From the NCBI RefSeq assembly GCF_039529835.1, contig NZ_CP154262.1, positions 2,418,001 through 2,482,000 of the forward strand: a stretch of 64,000 bases of DNA. The letters are read 5' to 3'. Source of the DNA: Arthrobacter sp. TMP15. GTDB lineage: Bacteria; Actinomycetota; Actinomycetes; Actinomycetales; Micrococcaceae. The notes below the pieces were generated by a model. It saw nothing but the letters and a program-made list of their open reading frames with translations, was not told the origin of the DNA and did not search any database. Of the stretch, positions 35,772-44,158 are shown piece by piece. The stretch's first letter is position 1. Every line of letters begins with the position of its first letter. The position numbers and the translations under genes are program-made.

Positions 35772-36050
35772 ATGAAGGTCAAGGACCCTGCTGCATTGCG
35801 GCGGAAGAGGTTGAATCGCAAGTATTCCCAGCGCGACTTGGCGTTCCTCGTCAAGCGCTCGCAGAACGCCATTCACCTAATCGAAACGGGCGGCATGAAG
35901 ACGCTCAGCGAAGACTTGGCGCTGCTGATCGCGGCGCGCCTAGATGTTGACTGGGAGGACTACTTCACCCTCGAGGAGCATGAAGTCATGCCCAAAGTGA
36001 TAAGTAATTCACACACCATTGAGCACCACGAGAGCAAGGTGGCGTCATGA
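35772..36050 (+). CDS. Cro/XRE-type helix-turn-helix protein
   Basis: 92 residues from ATG 35772 (MKVKDPAALRRKRLNRKYSQ), with AAGGAG 6 nt upstream. HTH in RKYSQRDLAFLVKRSQNAIH, then LIETGGMKTLSEDLALLIAA and RLDVDWEDYF, a classical XRE/Cro domain. First gene of the rightward early operon; probably controls the switch as Cro or an activator. Overlaps the next gene as ATGA. Confidence 0.88.
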   Translation: MKVKDPAALRRKRLNRKYSQRDLAFLVKRSQNAIHLIETGGMKTLSEDLALLIAARLDVDWEDYFTLEEHEVMPKVISNSHTIEHHESKVAS

Positions 36051-36673
36051 GCCCATGGACACGTACAGCCGACGGAGGAGACAACTGGTTCCCATCCCCG
36101 TTGCGCTCGCAGGAGCAGGGCGTGTTGCTGGCGGAGGTACGCCGTCGCGATGGCGATGCCTGCCGGGTATGTTGCGTGGTGGTGTCACCCGAGGGGCCCA
36201 GGTCCCGCTATTCACTGAACTATCGCATCCTCAACCCCGGCACCACGCTTACAGTCGCCGGCGTCGTGGTTGTTTGCCGCCAGCACATGACAACCGGCGA
36301 GGTCCAGCCCGCCCCGGAGCGCCCGTTCCGGGCCAACCTCACCTCGGCCCAGCGCCGCGCGGCCAAGGCTGCGGCCGCCGTCGAGCGTGAAAAGGAACTT
36401 GCCGCCGAGGCAGCCGACATCTACGACAGCCACCAAAACGTGGCCGTCCCCTTGAACCAGATCAACATGCTGGTTGATGTCTGTGTCAAGAACGAGCTCG
36501 ACGGTTACCCGGTCCCGGGTAGCGGCGATCCAGTGGTAACCCTGCAGGAAGCGATCCACTGCGGCGCAGTGACCGTCACCAAGGGCCTGCCCGCCGCCGT
36601 TGAATTCCGCCGCAAACACCCCGGGGTGCTGCAGTGCAGCGGGGACAACGTCGATGCCCGGTCTGCGTCGTGA
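36047..36673 (+). CDS. HNH-like zinc-ribbon protein, apparently catalytically degenerate
   Basis: 208 residues. RRRDGDACRVCCVVVSPEGP and VVVVCRQHMTTGE align with the HNH module of the larger protein at 42766-43926 (RLRDGDACRYCGMVV, SCTGCNAGRG), but the DHRVP segment of that protein is replaced by NYRILNPG, so the catalytic His is missing. The C-terminal part (from about residue 100) is helical and unrecognised. Second gene of the early operon. A DNA-binding or structural role is more likely than cleavage. Confidence 0.55.
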   Translation: MSPWTRTADGGDNWFPSPLRSQEQGVLLAEVRRRDGDACRVCCVVVSPEGPRSRYSLNYRILNPGTTLTVAGVVVVCRQHMTTGEVQPAPERPFRANLTSAQRRAAKAAAAVEREKELAAEAADIYDSHQNVAVPLNQINMLVDVCVKNELDGYPVPGSGDPVVTLQEAIHCGAVTVTKGLPAAVEFRRKHPGVLQCSGDNVDARSAS

Positions 36674-36864
36674 CGGTCATGGCTGAGGCTCCGGTCCGGT
36701 ATATGACGCCGGTGGATCTGGCGGAGGTTTTGCAGATCCCAGTGGTCACGTTAGCCAACTGGAGGTCAGCGAAGAAGGGGCCCAGGTTCTTGCGCCTGGG
36801 CGGCCTGGTCCGGTATGACCCGGCGGATGTCGCTGTCTGGTTGGAAGAGCAGCGGGCCGACTAG
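36670..36864 (+). CDS. Excisionase-like helix-turn-helix protein
   Basis: About 64 residues: MTPVDLAEVLQIPVVTLANW and GPRFLRLGGLVRYDPADVAV are the two halves of the MerR/Xis (HTH_17) winged helix. GTG 36670 overlaps the previous stop as GTGA; an ATG at 36679 is an alternative. Likely helps excision with the integrase, or is a small early regulator. Confidence 0.8.
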   Translation: MTVMAEAPVRYMTPVDLAEVLQIPVVTLANWRSAKKGPRFLRLGGLVRYDPADVAVWLEEQRAD

Positions 36865-36911
36865 CGGTCAAGTACCCATCAAGTAAAAACTCAATCATAA
36901 GGAATGGTCTC

Positions 36912-37451
36912 GTGAGTGATTCCCCTAAGCCCAGCGCGCCCGCTGGCAAGTCCGCAGAGCTGCCGACGTTCCCGTCGCGGATGTTCTTCGACGCGCTGGA
37001 CTACCCCCAGGGCCGCGATCGCACCAACGTTGAAATCGCCCGCGGCAAAAGCGTGGCCCAGTTGCACAGGGACAAGGACCGTCTGGCCGTAGCGATCAGT
37101 CATCTGCGGGCTGCTGATGAAGTCGGCAAGGTCCAGGCGTCTTTTGAGGTGTTGGTAGCTTGGGCGGACGCTTTCCAGAAGTCCGTTCATGCGCTGGCCC
37201 GGCTGGCCCGAAACGCCGAGACCCGGTTCGACGATGCCAACCCCGTGGTCGAGGACCCGGCGCCGGACACGGCGGCAGTCACACCTGATGAGGCTTTGGC
37301 TGCGGAGCTTCAACGGCTGGCCCACGGCCCGCTGGTGGTCTCGACAGTTAACGTCGGGCCCGACGGGACGCGCCATCACCCGCGGACCATGGCTGAGGCC
37401 ATGCAGATCCGGAACGCCAAGCTAAGCGAGATAGCCGACGGTCGGGCATGA
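36912..37451 (+). CDS. Early prophage protein of unknown function
   Basis: 179 residues, GTG start with AAGGA 8 nt upstream. Mostly helical, acidic C-terminal half; VGPDGTRHHPRTMAEAMQIR near the end. No recognised domain. Next gene overlaps as ATGA. Confidence 0.75.
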   Translation: MSDSPKPSAPAGKSAELPTFPSRMFFDALDYPQGRDRTNVEIARGKSVAQLHRDKDRLAVAISHLRAADEVGKVQASFEVLVAWADAFQKSVHALARLARNAETRFDDANPVVEDPAPDTAAVTPDEALAAELQRLAHGPLVVSTVNVGPDGTRHHPRTMAEAMQIRNAKLSEIADGRA

Positions 37452-37714
37452 GCGGCTACCGGAAGACCCGGAACGCCGTGATCTACCCCAAAGGCGGCGG
37501 CGCTCCCTGGCGGCCGATCCGCAAGGTCACCTACAAGGACACCCACGAGCTGAAGAAGCAGTTGGTGACGATTTGCCGCACGCACTTTCCCCCGCCCATG
37601 GCCATTGTGGTCGAGATACATTCCCGCACGGTATTTGTCGATGGTACTGCCAGGGTGCAGTACGAGCTCGTGGAGCCGGCCCCGGCCAAGCAGCCCGCAG
37701 TAGGGATGTTCTGA
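37448..37714 (+). CDS. Small early prophage protein of unknown function
   Basis: 88 residues, basic (pI high): MSGYRKTRNAVIYPKGGGAP then a mixed alpha/beta stretch. Not recognised. Overlaps the previous gene by ATGA and the next by one base (TGATG). Confidence 0.75.
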   Translation: MSGYRKTRNAVIYPKGGGAPWRPIRKVTYKDTHELKKQLVTICRTHFPPPMAIVVEIHSRTVFVDGTARVQYELVEPAPAKQPAVGMF

Positions 37715-37914
37715 TGGGCGAGGTTGTGCGTCCGTCGGTGCGGGTGGCCGCAAACCGCCGTCGTGCTTTCCTGTGGCTGCCGGTACTGCTGACCGGCGCC
37801 CTGGTCTCTGTGGCTGGTGGGTCAATGATCACAGTTTTCAATTCATTGGACGCCGCCGGCCTGGTACTGCTGCTGGCCGGGTTGTTCGGATTCATACGTG
37901 AGGTGGAGAAGTGA
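37714..37914 (+). CDS. Small membrane protein with two hydrophobic segments
   Basis: 66 residues. RRRAFLWLPVLLTGALVSVA and LDAAGLVLLLAGLFGFI form two transmembrane helices with a short basic N-terminus. Starts at the ATG of TGATG with the previous stop. Role unknown; small membrane proteins in this position could affect superinfection or the host envelope. Confidence 0.75.
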   Translation: MGEVVRPSVRVAANRRRAFLWLPVLLTGALVSVAGGSMITVFNSLDAAGLVLLLAGLFGFIREVEK

Positions 37915-38363
37915 TGCCGGAGACAGTGAATGATCAGGCCCCAGCATTTGTAATCCCTAGGGGAACAGATGAGTTGGCGTGGAAGATGGCAGCCGCCTGG
38001 GCGGATGTGCCGGTGGCGTTGCTGTTAGCTGATACGGCCTCTGTGAAGTCAACGCATTACATTGCGGCGTTGCGGGTCTGCAAGTCACTGGACCTGTGGC
38101 TGGAACGTCATGACGCGGAAGCTGCTCAGCGTGCCGAGGAAGAGGCGGCTACCGGCAGTCCTTTGGCGGATGAGATTTCACAGCTCGGGGCTGAGAGCTT
38201 CATAAGAATCATGATGCTCGCGGAAGAGTTCGCGTCCCTGACTACACAGAGCCGTGACCGTGGGGATGCCGTGAGGGCGAGTAAGTATTCAGGTTTTGAA
38301 TCGGCTCTGCTGCAGGTAGCGGCTGGGCTTCAAGTAGATAACGACATAGAGGTGGGGAAGTAA
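37914..38363 (+). CDS. Early prophage protein of unknown function
   Basis: 149 residues, acidic, helical. ATG 37914 with GGAG 5 nt upstream chosen over GTG 37911. AWADVPVALLLADTASVKST and a coiled, Glu-rich centre; no known domain. Shares one base with the next start (TAATG). Confidence 0.75.
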   Translation: MPETVNDQAPAFVIPRGTDELAWKMAAAWADVPVALLLADTASVKSTHYIAALRVCKSLDLWLERHDAEAAQRAEEEAATGSPLADEISQLGAESFIRIMMLAEEFASLTTQSRDRGDAVRASKYSGFESALLQVAAGLQVDNDIEVGK

Positions 38364-39787
38364 TGGCTACACGTTTTGAAGAGATAGCGATAGGTCAGGT
38401 TCGGCCAAATAAGGCGAACATTCGTGAGGACTTGGGGGACTTGGACCGGTTGACGGAAGAGATCCGCACTCTTGGTGTTGTCTCTCCGCTGATTGTTTAC
38501 CCACACCCGGAGCTTGAGGGTGATTACCTGGTGAAGGATGGTCACCGTCGCCGTCAGGCGGCTGTGAACGCTGACAAGTCTTTCCTGCCCTGCATCGTTG
38601 TTGATGCACCAGTGCGTGGGGAGATGGACGATGTTGAGGCGATGCTGACCACCGGCCGTAACCACCGTGCCCTGACCGCGTTAGAGGAAGCTAAGGGTTT
38701 CCAGCGTCTTCTGGATTTGGGTTTGAATGAGTCCACTATTGGGAAGAAGTTCAAGAAGCCGAAGTCGGAGATCATCGCTAAGGCTCGGGTAAAGAGCTCA
38801 CCGGAGGCTGTGCAGCAGGCGTATGGGTTTGGGCGTTTGGACTTGGAGGGTGTGAAGAAACTCCAGGAGCTTGAGGACGCTGGCCAGCCGGGCTTGTATG
38901 CCCGGGTGGTGGAGACCATTGGTAATGCGGATAAGCGCTACACGCTGCACCTGGAGCGGACGATTGCCCGTGCAGAGCAGGAGCATGCACAGGCTGAGGT
39001 TCAGCAGCTCATGGATGCTTTGGAGGCCCCGCAAGCCCCGCAGGACGTTACCTACTCTAATAAGTGGGATCACGTCCCTGACGTCGAGGGCGAAGAGCTC
39101 AACGACGAGGAGCATGTGGCTGCCGGCCACTACTGGACTAACAGCACTTATAACCCTGAACCGAAGTGGTACCGGCCGCTGACCGTGGCCAAGCCTGATC
39201 TTTCAGAGGTGGAGAAGGAAGAGAAGAAGAAGCTCCGCGCTTTGAACGTGGAACTATCTGTCAGCTACCAGGTGCGGCGCCAGTTCATTGCGAACCAGAT
39301 CCTTTCAAAGGACGGGGCCGGTGAAGTAGCCGATAAGGAATTGCTGTTTGACCTTCTGTGGGGGGATATCACCAAGCTCGATGATGAGACCTTGGGTGAC
39401 ATTAGTAGCATTCATTGCCCTGTGCAGGCTAAGGAGTACGGCAAGGAACGCAATGATTGGTTGGCGCGAACGAAGGCAGCTGTACAGAAGCTCTCGTGGA
39501 AGCAGCTGGCACGTGCCGCAGCCTACGCAAATGCCAAGGACACTGACCGGCAGCTGCGGTTCGCAAAGAACTTCGATCGCACCGTTTATGACTGGTCGAA
39601 CCGTCAGCGCTGGCTTGAGCAGGTACAAACCCATTTCGGTCACCGCCTTGACCAGGCAGAACAGGACACGCTGGAGCTGTTCAAGACCAAGGGCGGGTCC
39701 TACTCCAGTAGAGAAATGACTGAGGGTCTGAACCGCCGTGTCGAGGAAGACGTCACCGTCATCAAAGACACTGAGGTAACCCAGTGA
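38363..39787 (+). CDS. ParB/sulfiredoxin-fold nuclease-like protein
   Basis: 474 residues. N-terminal ParB-like domain: IAIGQVRPNKANIREDLGDL, then LVKDGHRRRQAAVNADKSFL, which carries the conserved GHRR box (about residues 59-62); next a helical HTH-like part (NESTIGKKFKKPKSEIIAKA). The rest (170-474) is helical and acidic, unlike chromosomal ParB, which is about 300 residues. No ParA partner is present, so plasmid-type partition is not supported; such phage proteins may act in DNA modification, replication or regulation. Confidence 0.82.
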   Translation: MATRFEEIAIGQVRPNKANIREDLGDLDRLTEEIRTLGVVSPLIVYPHPELEGDYLVKDGHRRRQAAVNADKSFLPCIVVDAPVRGEMDDVEAMLTTGRNHRALTALEEAKGFQRLLDLGLNESTIGKKFKKPKSEIIAKARVKSSPEAVQQAYGFGRLDLEGVKKLQELEDAGQPGLYARVVETIGNADKRYTLHLERTIARAEQEHAQAEVQQLMDALEAPQAPQDVTYSNKWDHVPDVEGEELNDEEHVAAGHYWTNSTYNPEPKWYRPLTVAKPDLSEVEKEEKKKLRALNVELSVSYQVRRQFIANQILSKDGAGEVADKELLFDLLWGDITKLDDETLGDISSIHCPVQAKEYGKERNDWLARTKAAVQKLSWKQLARAAAYANAKDTDRQLRFAKNFDRTVYDWSNRQRWLEQVQTHFGHRLDQAEQDTLELFKTKGGSYSSREMTEGLNRRVEEDVTVIKDTEVTQ

Positions 39788-40116
39788 ACCCCGTGACCAG
39801 GCACAAGGAAATACTGGCCGCGAAAGCTGTCCCACTGCGCCACCCGTTCTCTGAGTTTCAGTTGAGCATGGCCACAACGATCGCCCGTGATTTGAGGTAT
39901 CCACGCGCAGGGGTAAGGCGCCAAGCAGACGGCCAGTGGTTGCTGCAGGTTTGGTACGCCCCGCAGGTCGTCCGTCATGACCTTGAACCGTTGACTTATT
40001 CCTCACCCTTGGGCGCGTTCGTGGACGCTCAGCGCAAGATCTATGCTGCCCGAGCTCAACAGCACCCAGCAGGCCAGCTCTGGCTCCGTGGCACCACTCG
40101 GGAGATGACCGCATGA
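39784..40116 (+). CDS. Early prophage protein of unknown function
   Basis: 110 residues, basic; RRQADGQWLLQVWYAPQVVR is the most ordered part. GTG start overlapping the previous stop as GTGA; next gene overlaps by ATGA. Confidence 0.72.
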   Translation: MNPVTRHKEILAAKAVPLRHPFSEFQLSMATTIARDLRYPRAGVRRQADGQWLLQVWYAPQVVRHDLEPLTYSSPLGAFVDAQRKIYAARAQQHPAGQLWLRGTTREMTA

Positions 40117-40232
40117 GCACCGACAACCCAGACATCTCCATGCTGAACCGCGACCGCCCCGTAGCACCACCCCGCTGCCACTCATGCGGGGCACCCATAG
40201 ACCCACACAACGGCGAATGCCGCTGCTCATAG
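40113..40232 (+). CDS. 39-residue zinc-ribbon mini-protein
   Basis: MSTDNPDISMLN... ending RCHSCGAPIDPHNGECRCS. CxxC and CxC pairs about 12 residues apart suit one zinc. ATG overlaps the previous stop as ATGA, and the coding frame is intact, which supports a real gene despite its size. Function unknown. Confidence 0.65.
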   Translation: MSTDNPDISMLNRDRPVAPPRCHSCGAPIDPHNGECRCS

Positions 40233-40245
40233 AGAGTGTGAACCC

Positions 40246-40965
40246 ATGAAAATAACAGTCCCAGCAGACGCACTAACCAACGCGCTCGCAGCCTGTGCGG
40301 CCCATACGTTTCAGGGCCAAGATGCAGGGTATTTGGCAACAGTGGATTTGCAGATGAGTGAGCATCTGGAATTGGTGGCCACCGCATCAGGTGGCATGAC
40401 AACAGGTGTTGCCCGGATACCGCTGGTAGAGCTTGATGGCACTATGGGCCGGGTCTCCCTGTCCAAGCAGGACATTAGTACCATTCGGAGTCTGTTCTCG
40501 GACAAGTTCAAGCAGTTAGAGATAACTGTCAGGACTTCTACCGTTCCGCCTGAGTCTCCGGATGATAAGCCTGAGCGTATTCATCAGATGGAGATTCGCG
40601 AGCTCGGTTCACTCTTCGGTGGGCGTTCAGTGAAGCTGACCATGCCTGACCACGGCAATCGAGACATCCCCGGACTGTGGCACCCCATAGCAGCAGCGTT
40701 GAAGCGCCGCGTAGCACCGAATGTCCCAATCACTTTGTTTCATCCGGCGAACATGGCCAAGTTCCGTGCCGCGTCTATGGCATATAGCGAAGAGCTCCGT
40801 ATTGAACCGGCCGATAACTACGGCAACCTCATCATTCATTGCGGTCCTCATTTTGTCGGGTACCTCCACGCAGACGCCCAAGTTAGCGAGACATTCACGG
40901 CTAACAGAACAGCCTGGGCAGACAGGCTCCCGATGAAACTTGCAGCCGTAAAGGACGGATCATGA
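40246..40965 (+). CDS. Sliding-clamp-like protein (possible DnaN-type fold)
   Basis: 239 residues. MKITVPADALTNALAACAAH, LELVATASGGMTTGVARIPL and LIIHCGPHFVGYL resemble the start, middle and end of beta-clamp subunits, but the protein is about 125 residues shorter than bacterial DnaN, which could mean two rather than three domains as in some phage or archaeal clamps. AGAGTGTG precedes the ATG by a few bases. The assignment is by fold-like pattern only; a structure prediction would settle it. Confidence 0.5.
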   Translation: MKITVPADALTNALAACAAHTFQGQDAGYLATVDLQMSEHLELVATASGGMTTGVARIPLVELDGTMGRVSLSKQDISTIRSLFSDKFKQLEITVRTSTVPPESPDDKPERIHQMEIRELGSLFGGRSVKLTMPDHGNRDIPGLWHPIAAALKRRVAPNVPITLFHPANMAKFRAASMAYSEELRIEPADNYGNLIIHCGPHFVGYLHADAQVSETFTANRTAWADRLPMKLAAVKDGS

Positions 40966-41060
40966 CAACACCTTGCACGCACGACCCTGACCGGGTCTGT
41001 GACCATTGCTCCCCGGCCCAGCTCCAAGCTGTACTGAACAACATCGGAGGAATCTCATGA
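40962..41060 (+). CDS. 32-residue Cys/His mini-protein
   Basis: MTTPCTHDPDRVCDHCSPAQ... has CTH and CDHC, four potential zinc ligands. Overlaps both neighbours as ATGA; its last codons contain the GGAGG that serves the next gene. Probably translated; function unknown. Confidence 0.55.
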   Translation: MTTPCTHDPDRVCDHCSPAQLQAVLNNIGGIS

Positions 41061-41455
41061 GCGCGGATATTGGAGTGGAAATCACCGATGGGGTACCAAG
41101 GTCTGATTTACGAAATGCAGTAGAGGAACTGGCAGCGAAGTGCCGAATGTTCTCTACTTACGAGGCGTTCACGCCCGGCGCACGGTCTGCCTACGGCCAC
41201 ATGTTGGACGACCTTGAATCCATTCTTGACGACTTTGCAGACGCTCTCGCCGCGCACCCCGACAACAGCGCCACCGAATGGGGCGTGCAGTGGAACGGGG
41301 AAGATGACGTCACCGAATACGAGCCAAGCGACAAGGCCACCGTCACAAGCGCCTTCAAAGCAGACATCGCATGGGCCAAGCGCAACGTCATCAGGACACC
41401 ACCCAAGGGTGAACTAGTCTCCCGCCAAGTTACCCCGTGGGAGCGGACCAAGTGA
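41057..41455 (+). CDS. Early prophage protein of unknown function
   Basis: 132 residues from ATG 41057 (MSADIGVEITDGVPRSDLRN), with GGAGG 5-6 nt upstream; an upstream extension would overlap the mini-gene in another frame. Acidic, mainly helical. Next gene overlaps by GTGA. Confidence 0.75.
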   Translation: MSADIGVEITDGVPRSDLRNAVEELAAKCRMFSTYEAFTPGARSAYGHMLDDLESILDDFADALAAHPDNSATEWGVQWNGEDDVTEYEPSDKATVTSAFKADIAWAKRNVIRTPPKGELVSRQVTPWERTK

Positions 41456-42021
41456 GCCGTGGGGAACGGGTAGAAGCTGCTTCCAAAGCGATGCTGTGGA
41501 GCGAAACCATGGGCCGATCATCACTGGATGAAATGGCGGACGCTGGCCTTCAGGCTTCTGATGCGCTGCTGACCAACGACGCCGCCGTGGAAAGAGTGGC
41601 GGATACATTCGCTCTAGCAATGCACGGCGAGGGTTTGACCAGCATCTCCGAATACCGCGCCGCACAGTGCCGCGTCCTTGCTCATGCCGCGATTACCGCG
41701 CTACTCGGCGGTGATCGCATGAATCCGGATTGTCGCGACGGTAAGCACAGGTCATGTGCTGGCGATGGCTGGGATGAAGCCCACGACCACGTCACCGAGT
41801 GCCAATGTAGCTGCCACACCATGCCGTTGTCCAGGGGTGGATTCAAAGGCACCGATATGACCGGGCTCCTGCCGGCACACACGTGTTCTCGCCCCAGCCC
41901 GTTATACCCGAGCGGGGTCATCTGGCAATGCCTGGAATGCAAGAAGACGTACCGCATGGAATCCGTGCGGGACCGCGGCATCTCACAGAGCGAATGGGCC
42001 CCGTTCGAGGTGACGTCTTGA
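41452..42021 (+). CDS. Cys-rich early prophage protein
   Basis: 189 residues, GTG start overlapping the previous stop. N-terminal helical half with a MADAGLQASDALLTND segment; C-terminal half carries CRDGKHRSC, CQCSCH and CLECKKTYRM, enough for one or two zinc sites. Not recognised. Confidence 0.7.
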   Translation: MSRGERVEAASKAMLWSETMGRSSLDEMADAGLQASDALLTNDAAVERVADTFALAMHGEGLTSISEYRAAQCRVLAHAAITALLGGDRMNPDCRDGKHRSCAGDGWDEAHDHVTECQCSCHTMPLSRGGFKGTDMTGLLPAHTCSRPSPLYPSGVIWQCLECKKTYRMESVRDRGISQSEWAPFEVTS

Positions 42022-42191
42022 GCCGACCGACACTCAATGCAGCGACGTTCGCCTTCGCCCGGGCAATGTTCTCTGACGGGTACATGGCCGAGCACGGATC
42101 ACTCCCCCACCGCGTCGTCTGGGACTGGTACGGCGGCGGCAGGTACGCACCCAAGCGCCGGCCCCTGCTGAAGAACGGACGCACACCATGA
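42018..42191 (+). CDS. 57-residue early prophage protein
   Basis: Starts at a TTG that overlaps the previous stop (TTGA) and ends overlapping the next ATG. FARAMFSDGYMAEHGSLPHR and VVWDWYGGGRYAPKRRPLLK are visible; no domain known. TTG start and size lower certainty, but the double overlap is that of this operon. Confidence 0.6.
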   Translation: MSRPTLNAATFAFARAMFSDGYMAEHGSLPHRVVWDWYGGGRYAPKRRPLLKNGRTP

Positions 42192-42445
42192 CGAACCCAC
42201 TTCCGGATCTCCGCCCGCCGGTTGACTCCACGGCACTCCGCATCATCGTCACTCAAGTTCTGCCCCTCAAGCCAACGCTGGCCCAAGACACCATTCGCTC
42301 AGTCCGGCATGGCCTCGCCGACGTCCTCAACTGGCTTGGAGAGGATGTGGGCCCCATACCCGGCGCCTTAACCCACGTGTTCAGGAGTGGGGGCAAACTC
42401 TTTGTGTCCGCTGAGATGTTCCGCGGTTTGGGAGGCATCCAATGA
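42188..42445 (+). CDS. Small early prophage protein of unknown function
   Basis: 85 residues: TQVLPLKPTLAQDTIRSVRH and a short helical end. ATGA overlaps at both ends. Not recognised. Confidence 0.7.
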   Translation: MTNPLPDLRPPVDSTALRIIVTQVLPLKPTLAQDTIRSVRHGLADVLNWLGEDVGPIPGALTHVFRSGGKLFVSAEMFRGLGGIQ

Positions 42446-42750
42446 CGAACCAGCTATTCCTCGAAGTCCTCGATGGCCGAATCCCACTGCCAGCCAAACC
42501 CAAGCCACCGACGCTCGCGGACGTCATCCAAGGCATCGAAGCCATGGTGCACGACATCTTCGCCCAGATCTTCAAGGCATTAATCCCACTCACCGAGAGC
42601 TTGCAGGCCCTCGGCGTCATTGAAAAGCCACTGCCCATCGAGCCACGTGCCCGGGCGCTCGCCGCCAAGCAGCGGCAGGGTAAGGGGCCGCCGTCGCCAG
42701 TGGACTGGCGGGGCAGGGAACGCAACAGAATTTTTAGGTCTCAACCATGA
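42442..42750 (+). CDS. Small early prophage protein of unknown function
   Basis: 102 residues; a helical centre (ADVIQGIEAMVHDIFAQIFK) and a basic C-terminus. No known domain. Confidence 0.7.
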   Translation: MTNQLFLEVLDGRIPLPAKPKPPTLADVIQGIEAMVHDIFAQIFKALIPLTESLQALGVIEKPLPIEPRARALAAKQRQGKGPPSPVDWRGRERNRIFRSQP

Positions 42751-42765
42751 AAGTAGGTGCACCTC

Positions 42766-43926
42766 GTGCCCTGGGGACGAATAGGCGACACCGCCGCCCA
42801 TCATCCGACTGTGTTGGCGGTGTTGGAGCATGAGGATGCTGATGACCGAATAGTGAACGAGTTGTTCGGGTTCGTGTTGAGGTGCGCCACCCAATCGGCG
42901 GCGCACCTCACGGACTACGTGATCAACCGGGGCACGGCCGTCTCGGTGGCCGGGGCGTCCAGGGCGAAGGCCTTGCTGGATTTCGGGATCTATGCCGGCT
43001 ACCTGGTCGAGATGGAAACCCTCGGCGAGGACGGCCACACCCGAAAGGTCTACAAGGTCATTGATGACCCGGACTTCATTCATATCCGCACCAAGGAAGA
43101 AATAGAGTTTGAGCGTCAGCGCAAGTCGGACAACTCCGACCCGGCGCTGATAGTACCGATACGTCTTCGCGACGGTGACGCCTGCCGCTACTGCGGCATG
43201 GTCGTCAACTGGAAGGCTCGCAAGGGTCGCCTCGCTGGCACCTACGATCACCGTGTCCCCGGCCAGAAGGCAACGGTAGACACGTACGTAGTGAGCTGCA
43301 CCGGCTGCAACGCCGGCCGCGGCAACGACATGGAAGCAGACAAGCGCTACCCGCTGCTCCCCGAGCCGCTCAAACCGTACTACTCGCCGCACACCCGTGA
43401 GTGGCTTGAAAACAATGACTGGCGTGAACGCAACGGCTTCAAGGTGCCCAAACCTCCGGCGTCTATCGTCCAGCCAGGCAAGCACGCAGGCAACGGCCAT
43501 TCCCGGCCTGCAACCATCCAGGGCAACGGCAGCACCACCGGCCCAACACCAACCGCAGCGCCGGCCCCGGCCACTGGTAGCAGCCCCTCAGAGGCTCCCA
43601 GCGGCGACGGAAAGCAGTCGAGCAGCACCGGGCAGGACTCGGCAGCGCCAGCGCCACCTGAGCAGCCCACGGATGGACCTGATAGATATCTGCGGATTCC
43701 GGTAGATCCAGCAGAACGTGAGTGTTCAGTATCTGGATTTACCGGGACGGGTAGGGACGGGCCGGGTCGGGACGGGGAGGGAAGGGGACCAGATCTCTTA
43801 CTCTCACCTGCAGCTCAACTGAAGAGACCGCCCAACCCATCAGGCATTCCCAAGCCATCCACCCAAGGGAAGAAGAACCGCCGTCGTACTAGGCCACGTA
43901 ACCGTAAGGGGAATCCCAATGTTTGA
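42766..43926 (+). CDS. HNH endonuclease-containing protein with N-terminal helical domain
   Basis: About 386 residues. N-terminal domain WGRIGDTAAHHPTVLAVLEH to about residue 115 is seen in phage replication-associated proteins. HNH module: RLRDGDACRYCGMVVNWKAR, TYDHRVPGQKATVDTYVVSC, TGCNAGRGN (two CxxC and the DH pair). From about 235 on it is Pro/Ser/Gly-rich and disordered, with a G-rich run GTGRDGPGRDGEGRG and a basic end. GTG 42766 preferred; GTG 42757 adds three residues. Possibly a replication initiator or homing-type enzyme. Confidence 0.78.
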   Translation: MPWGRIGDTAAHHPTVLAVLEHEDADDRIVNELFGFVLRCATQSAAHLTDYVINRGTAVSVAGASRAKALLDFGIYAGYLVEMETLGEDGHTRKVYKVIDDPDFIHIRTKEEIEFERQRKSDNSDPALIVPIRLRDGDACRYCGMVVNWKARKGRLAGTYDHRVPGQKATVDTYVVSCTGCNAGRGNDMEADKRYPLLPEPLKPYYSPHTREWLENNDWRERNGFKVPKPPASIVQPGKHAGNGHSRPATIQGNGSTTGPTPTAAPAPATGSSPSEAPSGDGKQSSSTGQDSAAPAPPEQPTDGPDRYLRIPVDPAERECSVSGFTGTGRDGPGRDGEGRGPDLLLSPAAQLKRPPNPSGIPKPSTQGKKNRRRTRPRNRKGNPNV

Positions 43927-44158
43927 CCTGGTGGAGCATCTGCCGATCAAGAATCCAACAGCTGACATCCTCCTATATCGGCGTGAGGTTCTGGAGAAGT
44001 TGAAGGCACGGGCATCGAAGCTGGGCTATGAGCCACCCTCGACGTTCCGGTTCAGAGTGGTCAAGTTGCCGCTGTCCAGGTACATCGAGTGCCGGGCGCT
44101 GGTTGTACCGCTTGATTTGGAGCGACTGTTGATTGAGCATCTGAGGGGGAAGATATGA
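43919..44158 (+). CDS. Small early prophage protein of unknown function
   Basis: 79 residues, basic. Overlaps the HNH gene by 8 nt and the next gene by ATGA. RREVLEKLKARASKLGYEPP is helical; no domain recognised. Confidence 0.7.
   Translation: MFDLVEHLPIKNPTADILLYRREVLEKLKARASKLGYEPPSTFRFRVVKLPLSRYIECRALVVPLDLERLLIEHLRGKI

Noticed and set aside
38363-39787. Plasmid-type ParABS partition system in the prophage
   Set aside because: No ParA-type ATPase and no parS-like repeats were seen; the prophage has an integrase, so an extrachromosomal lifestyle is not supported.
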